Origin: an uncultured Burkholderiales bacterium | Lineage (GTDB): Bacteria > Pseudomonadota > Gammaproteobacteria > Burkholderiales > Burkholderiaceae_C | Assembly (NCBI GenBank): GCA_903932865.1 | Contig: CAIZHQ010000016.1 | Location: forward strand, 248,001 to 312,000 | Length of the DNA: 64,000 nucleotides | Direction: 5' to 3' | Part shown: piece after piece, positions 32,600 through 41,402 of the stretch | How positions within the stretch are numbered: the first letter of the stretch is position 1 | Layout: the number at the start of each line of letters is the position of its first letter | Translations under genes and position numbers: made by a program | Notes under the pieces: generated by a model | The model's database searches: none | What the model was told of the DNA's origin: nothing | What the model saw: the letters and a program-made list of their open reading frames with translations, nothing else

Positions 32600-33994
32600 A
32601 TGAAAGACCCACACCCCATGTTCTTGATGCATTCCTTGTCCATGACCGCACGGGCTTTGCGACGTTCAGCTTTGGTGCTGGCCTGCTGGGGCGCGGCGGG
32701 CTGGGCACACGCTTCCTTGCCCATTCAACACTGGACCCAGCCCAGCGGTGCGCGCGTGTTCTTGGTCGAGAGCCACGCCATTCCCATGGTCGATGTGCAG
32801 ATCGACATTGACGCGGGCAGCCGCCGTGACCCGGCAGCACAGGCGGGCTTGGCCTCGGTGATGACCGGGCAAATGGCCAACGGCATACGGGCTGAGCCGC
32901 AAGGCCAAGGACCTTATTCGAAGGCCATGGATGAAAACCAAATTGGCGAAGCCTGGGCCGACCTGGGCGCGAGCTTTGGGGGCAGTGCGGGCGCTGATCG
33001 CATGAGCTTTGGCCTGCGCAGCCTGAGCTACCCGGACCTGCTGGACAAAGCCGCGGCCTTGGCCGCACGTCAAATGGCGCACCCGGCTTTTCCTGAAGCC
33101 ATGTGGCTGCGCGACCGTGAACGCATCAACGCGTCCATTCGCGAATCGCTGACCAAGCCCGGCACGGTGGTGCAGCACCGCTTTGCACAAGCGGTGTATG
33201 GCACGCACCCCTATGGCTATCGGGCCACGCCCGAAAGCTTGTCGCGCATCGCCGTGCAAGACCTTAAAAATCTGCACGCCCAAGCTTTGCGGTCTTGCCG
33301 CGCCACGGTGAGCGTGGTGGGGGCTTTGACCCGGGCTCAGGCGGACGCCATGGTGCAGCGTCTGCTGGCGCAGTGGCCCCCCGAATCAGTTTGCCCAAGC
33401 TTGCCGCCTGTGCCCGAAGTGGCCCCTTTGGCGGCTTCGCAAAACCTGAACCTGCCCTTTGACTCGGCCCAGGCCCATGTGCTGATCGGGCAGCCCGGCT
33501 ATCCACGCACCGACCCCGACTTTTTTGCCCTGCTGGTGGGCAACCATATTTTGGGTGGTGGTGGTTTTGTTTCGCGCCTGACCGAGCAGGTGCGCGAAAA
33601 ACGCGGCCTGAGCTACAGCGTCTACAGCGCATTTGCGCCTGGCCTGCACGCCGGGGCCTTCACGGTGGGGCTGCAAACCCGACCTGATCAAGCCAAGCAA
33701 GCCGTGACCGTGGCGCAAGAGGTGGTGCAGACCTTTGTGCGCCAAGGTCCGACCGAGGCGGAATTGCAAGCGGCCAAGTCCAACTTGGTGGGCGGCTTTG
33801 CGCTGCGCATCGACAGCAACCGCAAGCTGCTCGACAACGTGGCCAACATCGCCTGGAACCGGCTGCCGCTGGATTACCTGAGCAACTGGACGCGGCAAAT
33901 TGAGCGCGTCAGCGCCACCGATGTACAACGTGCCATGGCCCGGGTCTTGCAGCCCGAACGCATGGTCACGGTGGTGGTGGGCGCTGCGCCTTGA
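32600..33994 (+). CDS. M16 family peptidase-like protein lacking the zinc motif
   Basis: A 464-residue exported M16-fold protein. It shares the domain layout of its upstream neighbour (ILGGGGFVSRLTEQVREKRG, YSVYSAF, the NLVGGFALRIDS region), but the expected HxxEH position reads LASVMTGQM, so it should be inactive. Such active/inactive pairs act as heterodimers in other M16 systems. Several in-frame ATGs (32600, 32618, 32627, 32642) make the start uncertain, and none has a clear Shine-Dalgarno. It begins 14 nt after the stop of the catalytic gene. Confidence 0.88.
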   Translation: MKDPHPMFLMHSLSMTARALRRSALVLACWGAAGWAHASLPIQHWTQPSGARVFLVESHAIPMVDVQIDIDAGSRRDPAAQAGLASVMTGQMANGIRAEPQGQGPYSKAMDENQIGEAWADLGASFGGSAGADRMSFGLRSLSYPDLLDKAAALAARQMAHPAFPEAMWLRDRERINASIRESLTKPGTVVQHRFAQAVYGTHPYGYRATPESLSRIAVQDLKNLHAQALRSCRATVSVVGALTRAQADAMVQRLLAQWPPESVCPSLPPVPEVAPLAASQNLNLPFDSAQAHVLIGQPGYPRTDPDFFALLVGNHILGGGGFVSRLTEQVREKRGLSYSVYSAFAPGLHAGAFTVGLQTRPDQAKQAVTVAQEVVQTFVRQGPTEAELQAAKSNLVGGFALRIDSNRKLLDNVANIAWNRLPLDYLSNWTRQIERVSATDVQRAMARVLQPERMVTVVVGAAP

Positions 33995-34228
33995 AAGGCT
34001 GGATGACCAGCACACAGAGGGTACGCGATGGTGCACCCGATGCGCCAAGGGTCGATGGTTTGACATGATGGGGTCGCGTTGCAGGGCATTGCGACTGATC
34101 GGGTTGACGTGCCGAAACATGGCGTTACAACAACGGCCAGCGCGCCGTCATCAGCAGTTCGACTTGCCGCGTTGTAGTGTCAAGCCCAACAAAGTGTTGG
34201 ACTTCAACCTCAATCAAGGACCCTTCTC

Positions 34229-34507
34229 ATGAACAAGCTGCTCGCCACCCTCGTTGCCGGTTTCTTTGCTGTTGGTGCATTCGCTCAAGCCCCTGCTGCC
34301 GCGCCAGCGGTTGTGGCTAAGCCGGCTGCAGCCACTGCCGCTACCGCTGCCAAAACAGACGCCAAAGAGCTCAAGGCCGGTGAAAAATCAGACGCCAAAG
34401 TTGCTGCCAAAACAGAAAAAAAAGTGGTCAAGGCTTCAGCCCAAGCTGATGCACCTGTCGCCAAAACCGACGCCAAAATGGGCGCCAAAATCGCGCCCAT
34501 GAAGTAA
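34229..34507 (+). CDS. Small exported Ala/Lys-rich protein
   Basis: A 92-residue protein. A signal peptide (MNKLLATLVAGFFAVGAFAQA) is followed by a low-complexity sequence of Ala, Lys, Val, Asp and Thr with the recurring unit KTDAK. There is no cysteine or aromatic residue after the signal. The composition suggests a disordered, basic periplasmic or secreted protein; similar alanine/lysine-rich small proteins occur in Burkholderiales, but the function is not known. AAGGA lies before the ATG and a clean terminator follows, so it is a monocistronic, probably well-expressed gene. Confidence 0.8.
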   Translation: MNKLLATLVAGFFAVGAFAQAPAAAPAVVAKPAAATAATAAKTDAKELKAGEKSDAKVAAKTEKKVVKASAQADAPVAKTDAKMGAKIAPMK

Positions 34508-34547
34508 TGGCAAGGGGCCAGCTTGACAGGCTGGCCACGGTGCGATG

Positions 34548-34575
34548 AAAAACCAGCTTCAGGCTGGTTTTTTTG
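34548..34575 (+). terminator. Rho-independent terminator after the Ala/Lys-rich protein gene
   Basis: AAACCAGC-TTCA-GGCTGGTTT stem followed by a T-run, 41 nt after the stop codon. Confidence 0.88.
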
Positions 34576-34582
34576 TGGCCTT

Positions 34583-34588
34583 TACACT
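34583..34588 (+). promoter_or_regulatory. -10-like box upstream of rsmD
   Basis: TACACT ending 8 nt before the rsmD ATG, no Shine-Dalgarno; it lies immediately behind the preceding terminator. Confidence 0.35.
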
Positions 34589-34596
34589 TGCCACCC

Positions 34597-35295
34597 ATGC
34601 CCTCACTCAAAAACGCCCGTCCGACGGTCAGCGGCTCAACCCGCAAGCGGGTCGACAAAAAAACCGTTCAACATGCCCCGAAGGTGCAGCCCTCGCATGA
34701 GATCCGAATCATTGGCGGGCAGTGGCGGCGCACGCGCCTGAAGGTGCTGGACAAACCCGGTCTGAGGCCTACGCCCGACCGGGTGCGCGAGACCTTGTTC
34801 AATTGGCTGGGCCAGGACCTGAGCGGCTGGCGCTGCGTGGACGCGTTTGCGGGCACCGGCGTGCTGGGACTGGAGGCTGCATCGCGTGGCGCGGCCCAGG
34901 TGCTGCTGGTCGAGCAAGATGCCATGTTGGTGCGTGATCTGCAAGAGAATGCCACGCGCCTGAAAGCCAGCATGGTGAGCGTGCAACGCGGCGATGCCGT
35001 GAGCACTTTGGGCCGTTTGCCTGCGGGCAGTGTGGACCTGGTCTTCATCGATCCGCCTTTTGATGGCCCCTGGTTTGAGCCTGCGCTCAAAGCTGCGGCC
35101 CGTGCCATACCCGTGGGCGGCTGGATTTACCTGGAAGCGCCTGTGGCCTGGCCTGCAGACGCGCTGGCGGCTTTGGGCCTGCAGTGCGAGCGCCACCTCA
35201 AGGCAGGTGCGGTGCATGCGCATTTGTTGCAACGGGTCAGTCCTGAAGCTGCCCCCAACTCTATTGCCATTCCTGTTGAAGGAGACACGCCATGA
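34597..35295 (+). CDS. rsmD: 16S rRNA (guanine(966)-N2)-methyltransferase
   Basis: A 232-residue protein. After a basic N-terminal tail of about 35 residues come the RsmD motifs IRIIGGQWRRTRLKV, RPTPDRVRETLFNWL, the SAM-binding DAFAGTGVLGLEAASRGA and the catalytic FIDPPFDGPW. It methylates G966 of 16S rRNA in the small subunit. ATG 34597 is favoured over an upstream frame start. The stop overlaps coaD by 4 nt, a conserved rsmD-coaD pairing. Confidence 0.95.
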   Translation: MPSLKNARPTVSGSTRKRVDKKTVQHAPKVQPSHEIRIIGGQWRRTRLKVLDKPGLRPTPDRVRETLFNWLGQDLSGWRCVDAFAGTGVLGLEAASRGAAQVLLVEQDAMLVRDLQENATRLKASMVSVQRGDAVSTLGRLPAGSVDLVFIDPPFDGPWFEPALKAAARAIPVGGWIYLEAPVAWPADALAALGLQCERHLKAGAVHAHLLQRVSPEAAPNSIAIPVEGDTP

Positions 35296-35810
35296 GCCGA
35301 TCTGCCAACACCCCTGTGACCGCTGTTGTCACAGCCGTTTATTCGGGAACCTTTGACCCGCTCACGCTGGGACACGAGGACGCGATCCGCCGCGCCGCGC
35401 AAATGTTTGACCAGGTCATCATTGCCGTGGCCGTGGCGCACCACAAGAAAACCGTGTTCAGCCTGGACGAGCGCGTGGCTCTGGCGCAAGCGGCGCTGGC
35501 CGATTGCCCGAACGTGAAGGCGCTCCCTTTTGACGGCCTGATCGTCGAGTTTGTGCGGGCGCAAAACGCCCAAGTGATTGTGCGCGGCCTGCGTTCGGTG
35601 ACCGATTACGACTACGAAACCCAGATGTCGGGCATGAACCGCCACCTGGCGCCTGAGATCGACACGGTTTTTCTGCACACCAGCGCCCATGTGCAGCACA
35701 TCAGCAGCACCCTGGTGCGCGAAATCGCCAAGCTCGGAGGTGACGTGTCGGGTTTGGTATCGGCCCCGGTGCTCAACGCCTTGCAGGCCAAGGTCGCCAC
35801 CAAGCATTGA
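35292..35810 (+). CDS. coaD: Phosphopantetheine adenylyltransferase
   Basis: A 172-residue nucleotidyltransferase. It has AVYSGTFDPLTLGHEDAIRRA (T/HxGH motif), VRGLRSVTDYDYETQMSGMNRHL and the ISSTLVREIAKLGG motif. It catalyses the penultimate step of coenzyme A synthesis. Translationally coupled to rsmD by an ATGA overlap. Confidence 0.97.
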   Translation: MSRSANTPVTAVVTAVYSGTFDPLTLGHEDAIRRAAQMFDQVIIAVAVAHHKKTVFSLDERVALAQAALADCPNVKALPFDGLIVEFVRAQNAQVIVRGLRSVTDYDYETQMSGMNRHLAPEIDTVFLHTSAHVQHISSTLVREIAKLGGDVSGLVSAPVLNALQAKVATKH

Positions 35811-35854
35811 CGATCCCCTGAAAACCATCTCGCACGGGGTGCGCTCCTACCAAT

Positions 35855-37564
35855 TCAAACCTCCGCACCTTCCACCAAGAAGCGCACCCGCTTTTGCCCC
35901 TGCCACTCGTCGGCGTCCAGCCGATAAGCCAGCTTCACTCGCGCAGGCAGAGGCTCGGTGCGGCCAAACCAGATGCCGTCCACGGGCTGGCCTTGGTGCT
36001 TCATCTTGAGCGACAGGTGTTTCTCACCTACCAGGCGCTGCGACACGATCTCGATTTCTTCGCAAAACACCGGCGGCGCAAAGCCTTGGCCCCAGACCTC
36101 GTGGTGCAGCATCTCCACCAAATCCACCCGGCGGTATTCGGCAGGCAGTGGGCCATCGGTTTCCAGGCGGCGTTGCAGCGTGGCCGCGTCCAGCCACTCC
36201 AGGGCGACTTGGTTCAGGGTTTCCTCAAACACATCGAGGTGTTCTTCGGCCACGGTGCAGCCTGCTGCCATGGCGTGACCGCCAAAGCGCAGCAGAACGC
36301 CCGGGGCGCGCTTGGCCACCAGATCGAGCGCATCGCGCAAATGAAAGCCCGCAATCGAGCGGCCTGAACCTTTAAGTTCATGCTCCTTGCCCGGGGCACT
36401 GCTGGCCGCAAACACAAAGGTGGGGCGGTGCAGCTTGTCCTTGATGCGCGAGGCCACGATGCCCACCACGCCTTCGTGAAAATCCGGGTCGAACACACAA
36501 ATGGCGGGCGGCGGCTCGTCGCCTTCGTCAAACAGCGACTCGGCCATTTCCATGGCCATCTCGCGCATGTCACCCTCGATCACCCGACGTTCGCGGTTGA
36601 TGGTGTCCAGCTGTTTGGCCAGCTCCTCGGCGCGGCCCACGTCGTCGGTCAACAGGCATTCGATGCCCAGCGTCATGTCGGCCAGGCGGCCCGCCGCGTT
36701 GATGCGTGGGCCCAAGGCGAAGCCAAAGTCGAAGGTCGTGGCCTTGGCGGTTTCGCGGCTGGCGGCACGCATCAGCGCCGACATTCCCGGGGGCAGGGCA
36801 CCCGCACGCACGCGGCGTAAGCCTTGCGCCACCAGACGGCGGTTGTTGGCATCGAGTTTGACCACGTCGGCCACCGTGCCCAGCGCCACCAGGGGCAGCA
36901 ATGCGTCCAGGCGAGGCTGGTTGCTGGCGTCAAAAATGCCCCGCTGGCGCAGCTCGGCGCGCAGGGCCAGCAGCACATAAAACATGACACCCACACCGGC
37001 GATGGACTTGCTGGTGAAGCTGCAACTGGGCTGGTTGGGGTTGACGATGACCTCGGCCATGGGCAGTTCGCTGCCCGGCAAATGGTGGTCGGTCACCAGC
37101 ACTTGCAAGCCCAGGGCTTGAGCCGCTTGCACGCCCGCCATGCTGGCGATGCCGTTGTCCACCGTGATCAGCACATCGGCCCCTTGTGCGTGCACACGCT
37201 CGGCAATCGGTGGGGTCAGGCCGTAGCCGTCGACCACCCGGTCAGGCACCAGATAGCTCACGTTCTGCGCGCCCAGCATGCGCAGGCCGCGCACGCCCAC
37301 GGCGCATGCGGTCGCGCCGTCGCAGTCGTAGTCGGCCACGATGCACAGGCGCTTGTTTTGCGCCATGGCGTCGGCCAACAACTTCGCCGCTTCGTGCGTG
37401 CCCAGCATGCTGGCCGGGGGCAGCAGCAGGTTCAGCGCATCGTCGAGTTCGTCTTTGGACAACACGCCGCGTGCGGCATACAGGCGGGCCAGCAAGGGGT
37501 GGATGCCCGCTTGTTCCAGCGCCCAGGCGCTGCGGGGTGGCACATCTCGGGTGAGCAAATTCAT
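35855..37564 (-). CDS. recJ: Single-stranded-DNA-specific 5'-3' exonuclease RecJ
   Basis: A 569-residue DHH-family exonuclease. Motif I is VADYDCDGATA (residues 76-86), the DHH motif sits in VTDHHLPG, and the DHHA1 region has LLRFGGHAMAAGC. A C-terminal OB-fold follows. It acts in recombination and mismatch repair. It lies 18 nt downstream of an RpfE-like gene and converges on coaD. Confidence 0.96.
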   Translation of the reverse strand: MNLLTRDVPPRSAWALEQAGIHPLLARLYAARGVLSKDELDDALNLLLPPASMLGTHEAAKLLADAMAQNKRLCIVADYDCDGATACAVGVRGLRMLGAQNVSYLVPDRVVDGYGLTPPIAERVHAQGADVLITVDNGIASMAGVQAAQALGLQVLVTDHHLPGSELPMAEVIVNPNQPSCSFTSKSIAGVGVMFYVLLALRAELRQRGIFDASNQPRLDALLPLVALGTVADVVKLDANNRRLVAQGLRRVRAGALPPGMSALMRAASRETAKATTFDFGFALGPRINAAGRLADMTLGIECLLTDDVGRAEELAKQLDTINRERRVIEGDMREMAMEMAESLFDEGDEPPPAICVFDPDFHEGVVGIVASRIKDKLHRPTFVFAASSAPGKEHELKGSGRSIAGFHLRDALDLVAKRAPGVLLRFGGHAMAAGCTVAEEHLDVFEETLNQVALEWLDAATLQRRLETDGPLPAEYRRVDLVEMLHHEVWGQGFAPPVFCEEIEIVSQRLVGEKHLSLKMKHQGQPVDGIWFGRTEPLPARVKLAYRLDADEWQGQKRVRFLVEGAEV

Positions 37565-37582
37565 GGGGGTTTCAAGGAGAGT

Positions 37583-38533
37583 TCAGGAGGCAATGAGGGC
37601 TTGGAGTGCCGCTGCAGGGGAGGGTTTGTTGAACAGGCGGGTGATCCGCTGGTGCCAAGCCGCAGGCCCGGCCATGTAAGTGTGGGCCGTGTGTTCGCTG
37701 CACAGGTTGAGCGTGCCTTGGCCGGTGGTTTTGACGTGTTGCAGCAAGTCGGCCACGGCCATGGCGTCGAGTTGCTGCCATGCTTGCTGCCAGGCCTGCG
37801 CTTGGCCGTGCAAGGCGGCTGATCGCAAGGCTGTTGAAACGGTCACTGAGGGCGGTGCAGACACCGGGCCAGTGGCGGGCAGCGTGCCCGCACCGTGCAG
37901 CCAAAAGGCGTTCACGGTGTGCTGTCTGCGGGCATCGCGGGCGTCGTTCACCGGGTGGTTGTACAGCAGCATCTGCATTTCGCTTTGCAGGCGTTGCAAG
38001 GGCCGGGCGGCGGGGTGGTCGGGCATCCAGTCTTTGACGTTTTGGCCGATCACCCGGTCGAGCGATGCGGTGGGCAAATCGGCCAGCATGGACCCTTGGG
38101 CGTGCCACAGCAAGGCGCTGTGCCAAGTCACTTGCAAGCCGTCTTCTTGCAAAAACGGCTGCATGGCCTGCAGCAGTTGCTGCGATTCCGGGTCCGACAG
38201 GCGCAAATGCTCTGGGTCGGCCATGACCACTTGGTCCATGCCGACTTGCCAGTGGCAGGGCGTCATCCAGGCTTGGGACGCATGGCGGGGGTGGCCTTGT
38301 TGCGTTTGGTGCCAAGCGGCCCAGGGCAGGGCCGTGGCCGCAGTGGGCCATCCCAGCGCCTGGGCGTGCAGGCGCTCGTGCGGCAAGTGAAGCGGTGCTT
38401 TTTCAGGGTCTTGCAGCACGTGCTGGCGCTGCATCAGGCTTAGCAAGGCTTGCAAATTCGGCAGCTGTAAACCGGCCCAAATCTCAGAGCCGTTGAGTGC
38501 TTGGCTGGCGGCGTAGGGAATGATCAAGTTCAT
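37583..38533 (-). CDS. RpfE-like conserved protein (sometimes annotated phosphoglycerate mutase-like)
   Basis: A 316-residue protein beginning NLIIPYAASQALNGSEIWAG, with a PNLQALLSLM segment and an EMQMLLYNHPVNDARDARRQ-type region. Its pattern and its place directly upstream of recJ recall the RpfE-type regulatory proteins of Xanthomonas and Burkholderiales relatives. I recognise the family only loosely. The sequence is rich in Gln, His and Trp, with no signal peptide or membrane segment. Function is unproven; the recJ linkage is the main clue. Confidence 0.6.
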   Translation of the reverse strand: MNLIIPYAASQALNGSEIWAGLQLPNLQALLSLMQRQHVLQDPEKAPLHLPHERLHAQALGWPTAATALPWAAWHQTQQGHPRHASQAWMTPCHWQVGMDQVVMADPEHLRLSDPESQQLLQAMQPFLQEDGLQVTWHSALLWHAQGSMLADLPTASLDRVIGQNVKDWMPDHPAARPLQRLQSEMQMLLYNHPVNDARDARRQHTVNAFWLHGAGTLPATGPVSAPPSVTVSTALRSAALHGQAQAWQQAWQQLDAMAVADLLQHVKTTGQGTLNLCSEHTAHTYMAGPAAWHQRITRLFNKPSPAAALQALIAS

Positions 38534-38554
38534 GGGCCAGACGAAACTTGGGTG

Positions 38555-39253
38555 TCAAGCCCAGTCTTCCCCAGTGTCCCAAGAGCTGTCGCCCGCTTCA
38601 TCTGCCGATGCCTGTGGCGACACCAGACCGGGCAAGCTTTCATCTTGGGCGTTGCCCGAGGGCGATGCGAGGGAGTTTGTGGGGGCTGCGTCGGCGTTGG
38701 GTGCGGGTGCAGGCTTGTTGTGCCCCATGAGGTTTTGCACGCCCTGAAACAACAAGCCGCCCGCCACCACGCCCGCTGCGGTGGTGGCCACTTGGGCCAT
38801 CATGCCGCCACCCCAAGCGCTGGTGGGTGCCGGCGCAGGCACGGCTGCTGGGCGTGTGGCCACAGGCGAGCTGGAGGCCACATGGGCGTTGGCTGTGTGG
38901 GCTGGCATGGGTTGCGCAGGTGTTTCTGGCTCACGGCCCCAAGCCTGGGCGCCCGACATCCAAGAACCGCTGTTGGCTGGCGCGGTTGCTGGGGTGGCTT
39001 GGGTCGACCGCCATTGGGCCAGCTGAGCCAACTGTTGTGCGTTTTGCGCCTCCAATTGCTCAATGCGGGCTTGGGCTGCGTCCAGCGCCATGCCCAAACC
39101 CATGGCCCGCTGAACCAGCAAATAAGGGGCGTCAGCTTGCGCCCTGAACGCATCGCTGATGAGACCGTCTGCCGTGGGGTCTTTGGGGTCGGCACGCGTC
39201 TGGCGCAAAGCGCTCAAAAATTGCTGCAGCTGGTCACGTTCGGTGGCGTTCAT
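38555..39253 (-). CDS. DUF2076 domain-containing protein
   Basis: A 232-residue protein. The N-terminal DUF2076 helices (ERDQLQQFLSALRQTRAD, then DAPYLLVQRAMGLGMALDAA) are followed by a coiled-coil and a Pro/Ala-rich linker. A glycine-rich hydrophobic segment (AQVATTAAGVVAGGLLFQGV) and an acidic C-terminus with repeated Trp and Asp complete it. The layout suggests a periplasmic or membrane-bound ABC-transporter-associated protein, but no experimental role is known to me. AAAGG lies 8-9 nt upstream, inside a seven-codon upstream frame whose stop overlaps this ATG. Confidence 0.8.
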   Translation of the reverse strand: MNATERDQLQQFLSALRQTRADPKDPTADGLISDAFRAQADAPYLLVQRAMGLGMALDAAQARIEQLEAQNAQQLAQLAQWRSTQATPATAPANSGSWMSGAQAWGREPETPAQPMPAHTANAHVASSSPVATRPAAVPAPAPTSAWGGGMMAQVATTAAGVVAGGLLFQGVQNLMGHNKPAPAPNADAAPTNSLASPSGNAQDESLPGLVSPQASADEAGDSSWDTGEDWA

Positions 39254-39273
39254 CGGGGGAACCTTTTGGGCAT
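39250..39273 (-). CDS. Possible 7-codon leader peptide overlapping the DUF2076 start
   Basis: Minus-strand ATG at 39273 reads MPKRFPR then TGA, and the stop overlaps the DUF2076 ATG (ATGA). CATAAT (39288-39283) ends 9 nt before this ATG. Could couple translation of the two frames. Very short, so this is only a suggestion. Confidence 0.25.
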   Translation of the reverse strand: MPKRFPR

Positions 39274-39392
39274 GGATGGGGCATTATGGACAAACACACA
39301 GACCCACCGATCCAGGCGTGCAGATTCAAAGGCACAACGACTGCCACTTCCAAAAAAACGAAGACCCCATGAGGGGTGCTGAGCCTGCCTTT

Positions 39393-39420
39393 TTGTCGGG
39401 CGCGGTCGATTGGTCACAAT
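39393..39420 (+). promoter_or_regulatory. Putative short-leader promoter of the lolC/E-lolD operon
   Basis: TTGTCG (39393-39398), a 16 nt spacer and CACAAT (39415-39420) end 8 nt before the ATG at 39429; no Shine-Dalgarno. Confidence 0.4.
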
Positions 39421-39428
39421 AGCGGCCT

Positions 39429-40697
39429 ATGTCTTTTTTCAAAAACATCCCCTACGAGCTGGTGCTGGGCTGGCGCTACACGCGTGCCGGCCGTGCCACG
39501 CGGCGCAACGGCTTCATTTCCTTCATCTCGGGGGTGTCCATGATGGGCATTGGCCTGGGCGTGGCGGCACTCATTATCGTGCTGAGCGTGATGAACGGCT
39601 TCCAAAAAGAGGTGCGTGACCGCATGTTGGGCGTGGTCTCGCACATCGAGGTCTATGCTGCCGACGGCGCGGCCGTGGCCGATTTGCCGGCTTTGCTGGC
39701 CCGCCTGAAGGCGCAGCCACAGGTGCTGGGCGCGGCCCCCTTCATCACTGCGCAGGCTTTGCTGGCCCGCGGCGAGGACATGAAGGGCGTGCTGGTGCGC
39801 GGCATCGACCCGGCGCTGGAGCCCGAGGTCAGCGATCTGTCGAACGACACGCAAGCCGGCGTGCTGCAGCGCCTGCAGCCGGGGGAGTTCAGCCTGGTGC
39901 TGGGCCGCGATCTGGCCAACAACCTGTTTTTGCAAAGCGGCGACCCGGTGACCCTGGTCTCCCCGTCGGGCCAGGTGACCCCTGCGGGCGTGTTGCCGCG
40001 CATGAAGCAAATGGGCGTCGTGGGCACGTTTTCTTCTGGCCACTATGAGTATGACTCTGCCTTGGCGCTGATGCATGTCGATGACGCTGCCCGCATGTTT
40101 CGTTTGGATGGCCCCAGCGGCGTGCGCCTGAAGTTGCGCGATTTGCACCAGGCGCGTGAGGTGGCGCGGGACCTGCAGTTGGAACTGGGGCCGACCTTTT
40201 TTGTGCGCGACTGGACGCAGCAAAACCGAACCTGGTTCGCCGCTGTGCAGGTGGAAAAACGCATGATGTTCATTATCCTCACATTGATCGTGGCGGTGGC
40301 CGCTTTCAACTTGGTCAGCACCTTGGTGATGACGGTGACCGACAAGCGCGCCGACATCGCCATCTTGCGCACACTGGGCGCCAGCCCACGCAGCATCATG
40401 GGCATTTTTGTGGTGCAGGGCGCCACGGTGGGCGTGATCGGCACCATGAGCGGATTGGGCTTGGGCCTGCTGGTGGCTTTCAACATTGACGTGATCGTGC
40501 CCGCCTTGGAAACACTCTTCAACGCCAGCTTTTTGCCGCGTGACATTTATCTGATCAGCCGCATGCCCAGCGAGCCGCTGGCCAGCGACATCTGGCCTGT
40601 GGCGATCATCTCCTTGGTGCTGGCTTTTGTGGCCACGCTTTACCCCAGCTGGCGTGCCAGCCAGGTCAACCCCGCGGAGGCACTGCGCTATGAATAA
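39429..40697 (+). CDS. lolC: Lipoprotein-releasing ABC transporter permease (LolC/LolE family)
   Basis: A 422-residue MacB/FtsX-type permease. It opens with the LolC/E signature [11 protein letters not shown]...[16 protein letters not shown], then has helix 1 (about residues 27-50) and a large periplasmic domain. Three C-terminal helices follow, including [21 protein letters not shown] with the coupling segment [19 protein letters not shown]. It extracts outer-membrane lipoproteins from the inner membrane for LolA. Only one permease gene is present with lolD, so a homodimeric (LolF-like) transporter is likely. It overlaps lolD by 8 nt. Confidence 0.95.
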   Translation: MSFFKNIPYELVLGWRYTRAGRATRRNGFISFISGVSMMGIGLGVAALIIVLSVMNGFQKEVRDRMLGVVSHIEVYAADGAAVADLPALLARLKAQPQVLGAAPFITAQALLARGEDMKGVLVRGIDPALEPEVSDLSNDTQAGVLQRLQPGEFSLVLGRDLANNLFLQSGDPVTLVSPSGQVTPAGVLPRMKQMGVVGTFSSGHYEYDSALALMHVDDAARMFRLDGPSGVRLKLRDLHQAREVARDLQLELGPTFFVRDWTQQNRTWFAAVQVEKRMMFIILTLIVAVAAFNLVSTLVMTVTDKRADIAILRTLGASPRSIMGIFVVQGATVGVIGTMSGLGLGLLVAFNIDVIVPALETLFNASFLPRDIYLISRMPSEPLASDIWPVAIISLVLAFVATLYPSWRASQVNPAEALRYE

Positions 40698-41388
40698 CAC
40701 CCAAAACGGGGGCACCGTGCTGCAGGCCCAGGGCTTGACCAAGCGCTTCACCGAAGGGCGCTTGGATGTGACGGTGCTGCAAGGCGTGGACCTGCAGGTT
40801 CATGCTGGAGAAACCATGGCCATCGTGGGCGCCTCGGGCTCGGGCAAAAGCACCTTGCTGCATTTACTGGGTGGGCTGGACGCACCCACGCAAGGGTCGG
40901 TGCAGCTCAAAGGCCAATTGCTGTCGGCCTTGAGCGCGGCTGAGCAAGGCCAGTGGCGCAACCGCTACCTGGGTTTTGTCTACCAGTTCCACCATTTGCT
41001 GCCTGAGTTCAGCGCGCTGGACAACGTGGCCATGCCGCTGTGGATTCGCCGGCAAGACCGCGTTGAAGCTGCCGCTGTGGCCACGCAGTGGTTGCAACGT
41101 GTGGGCCTGGGCGAGCGCTTGCACCATCGGCCTGCTGAGTTGTCGGGTGGTGAGCGACAGCGTGTGGCCCTGGCCCGCGCTTTGGTGAATGACCCAACCT
41201 GTGTGCTGGCCGATGAACCCACCGGCAACCTGGACCGAGAAACCGCCGACGGCGTGTTTGCGCTGATGTTGCAACTGGCCCGCGAGCGCGGCACCGCCTT
41301 TGTGGTGGTCACGCACGACCAAGCCTTGGCGGCGCGTTGTGACCAGCAATTGCACCTGGTCAAGGGCGTGCTGCAGGCGTCGGTTTGA
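40690..41388 (+). CDS. lolD: Lipoprotein-releasing ABC transporter ATP-binding protein
   Basis: A 232-residue ATPase with Walker [19 protein letters not shown], a Q-loop region, the signature [19 protein letters not shown], Walker [13 protein letters not shown] and H-loop VTHD. It energises lipoprotein release together with LolC/E. The start at 40690 lies inside the last codons of lolC, indicating translational coupling. Confidence 0.96.
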   Translation: MNNTQNGGTVLQAQGLTKRFTEGRLDVTVLQGVDLQVHAGETMAIVGASGSGKSTLLHLLGGLDAPTQGSVQLKGQLLSALSAAEQGQWRNRYLGFVYQFHHLLPEFSALDNVAMPLWIRRQDRVEAAAVATQWLQRVGLGERLHHRPAELSGGERQRVALARALVNDPTCVLADEPTGNLDRETADGVFALMLQLARERGTAFVVVTHDQALAARCDQQLHLVKGVLQASV

Positions 41389-41402
41389 ATTGACAACGCG
41401 GG

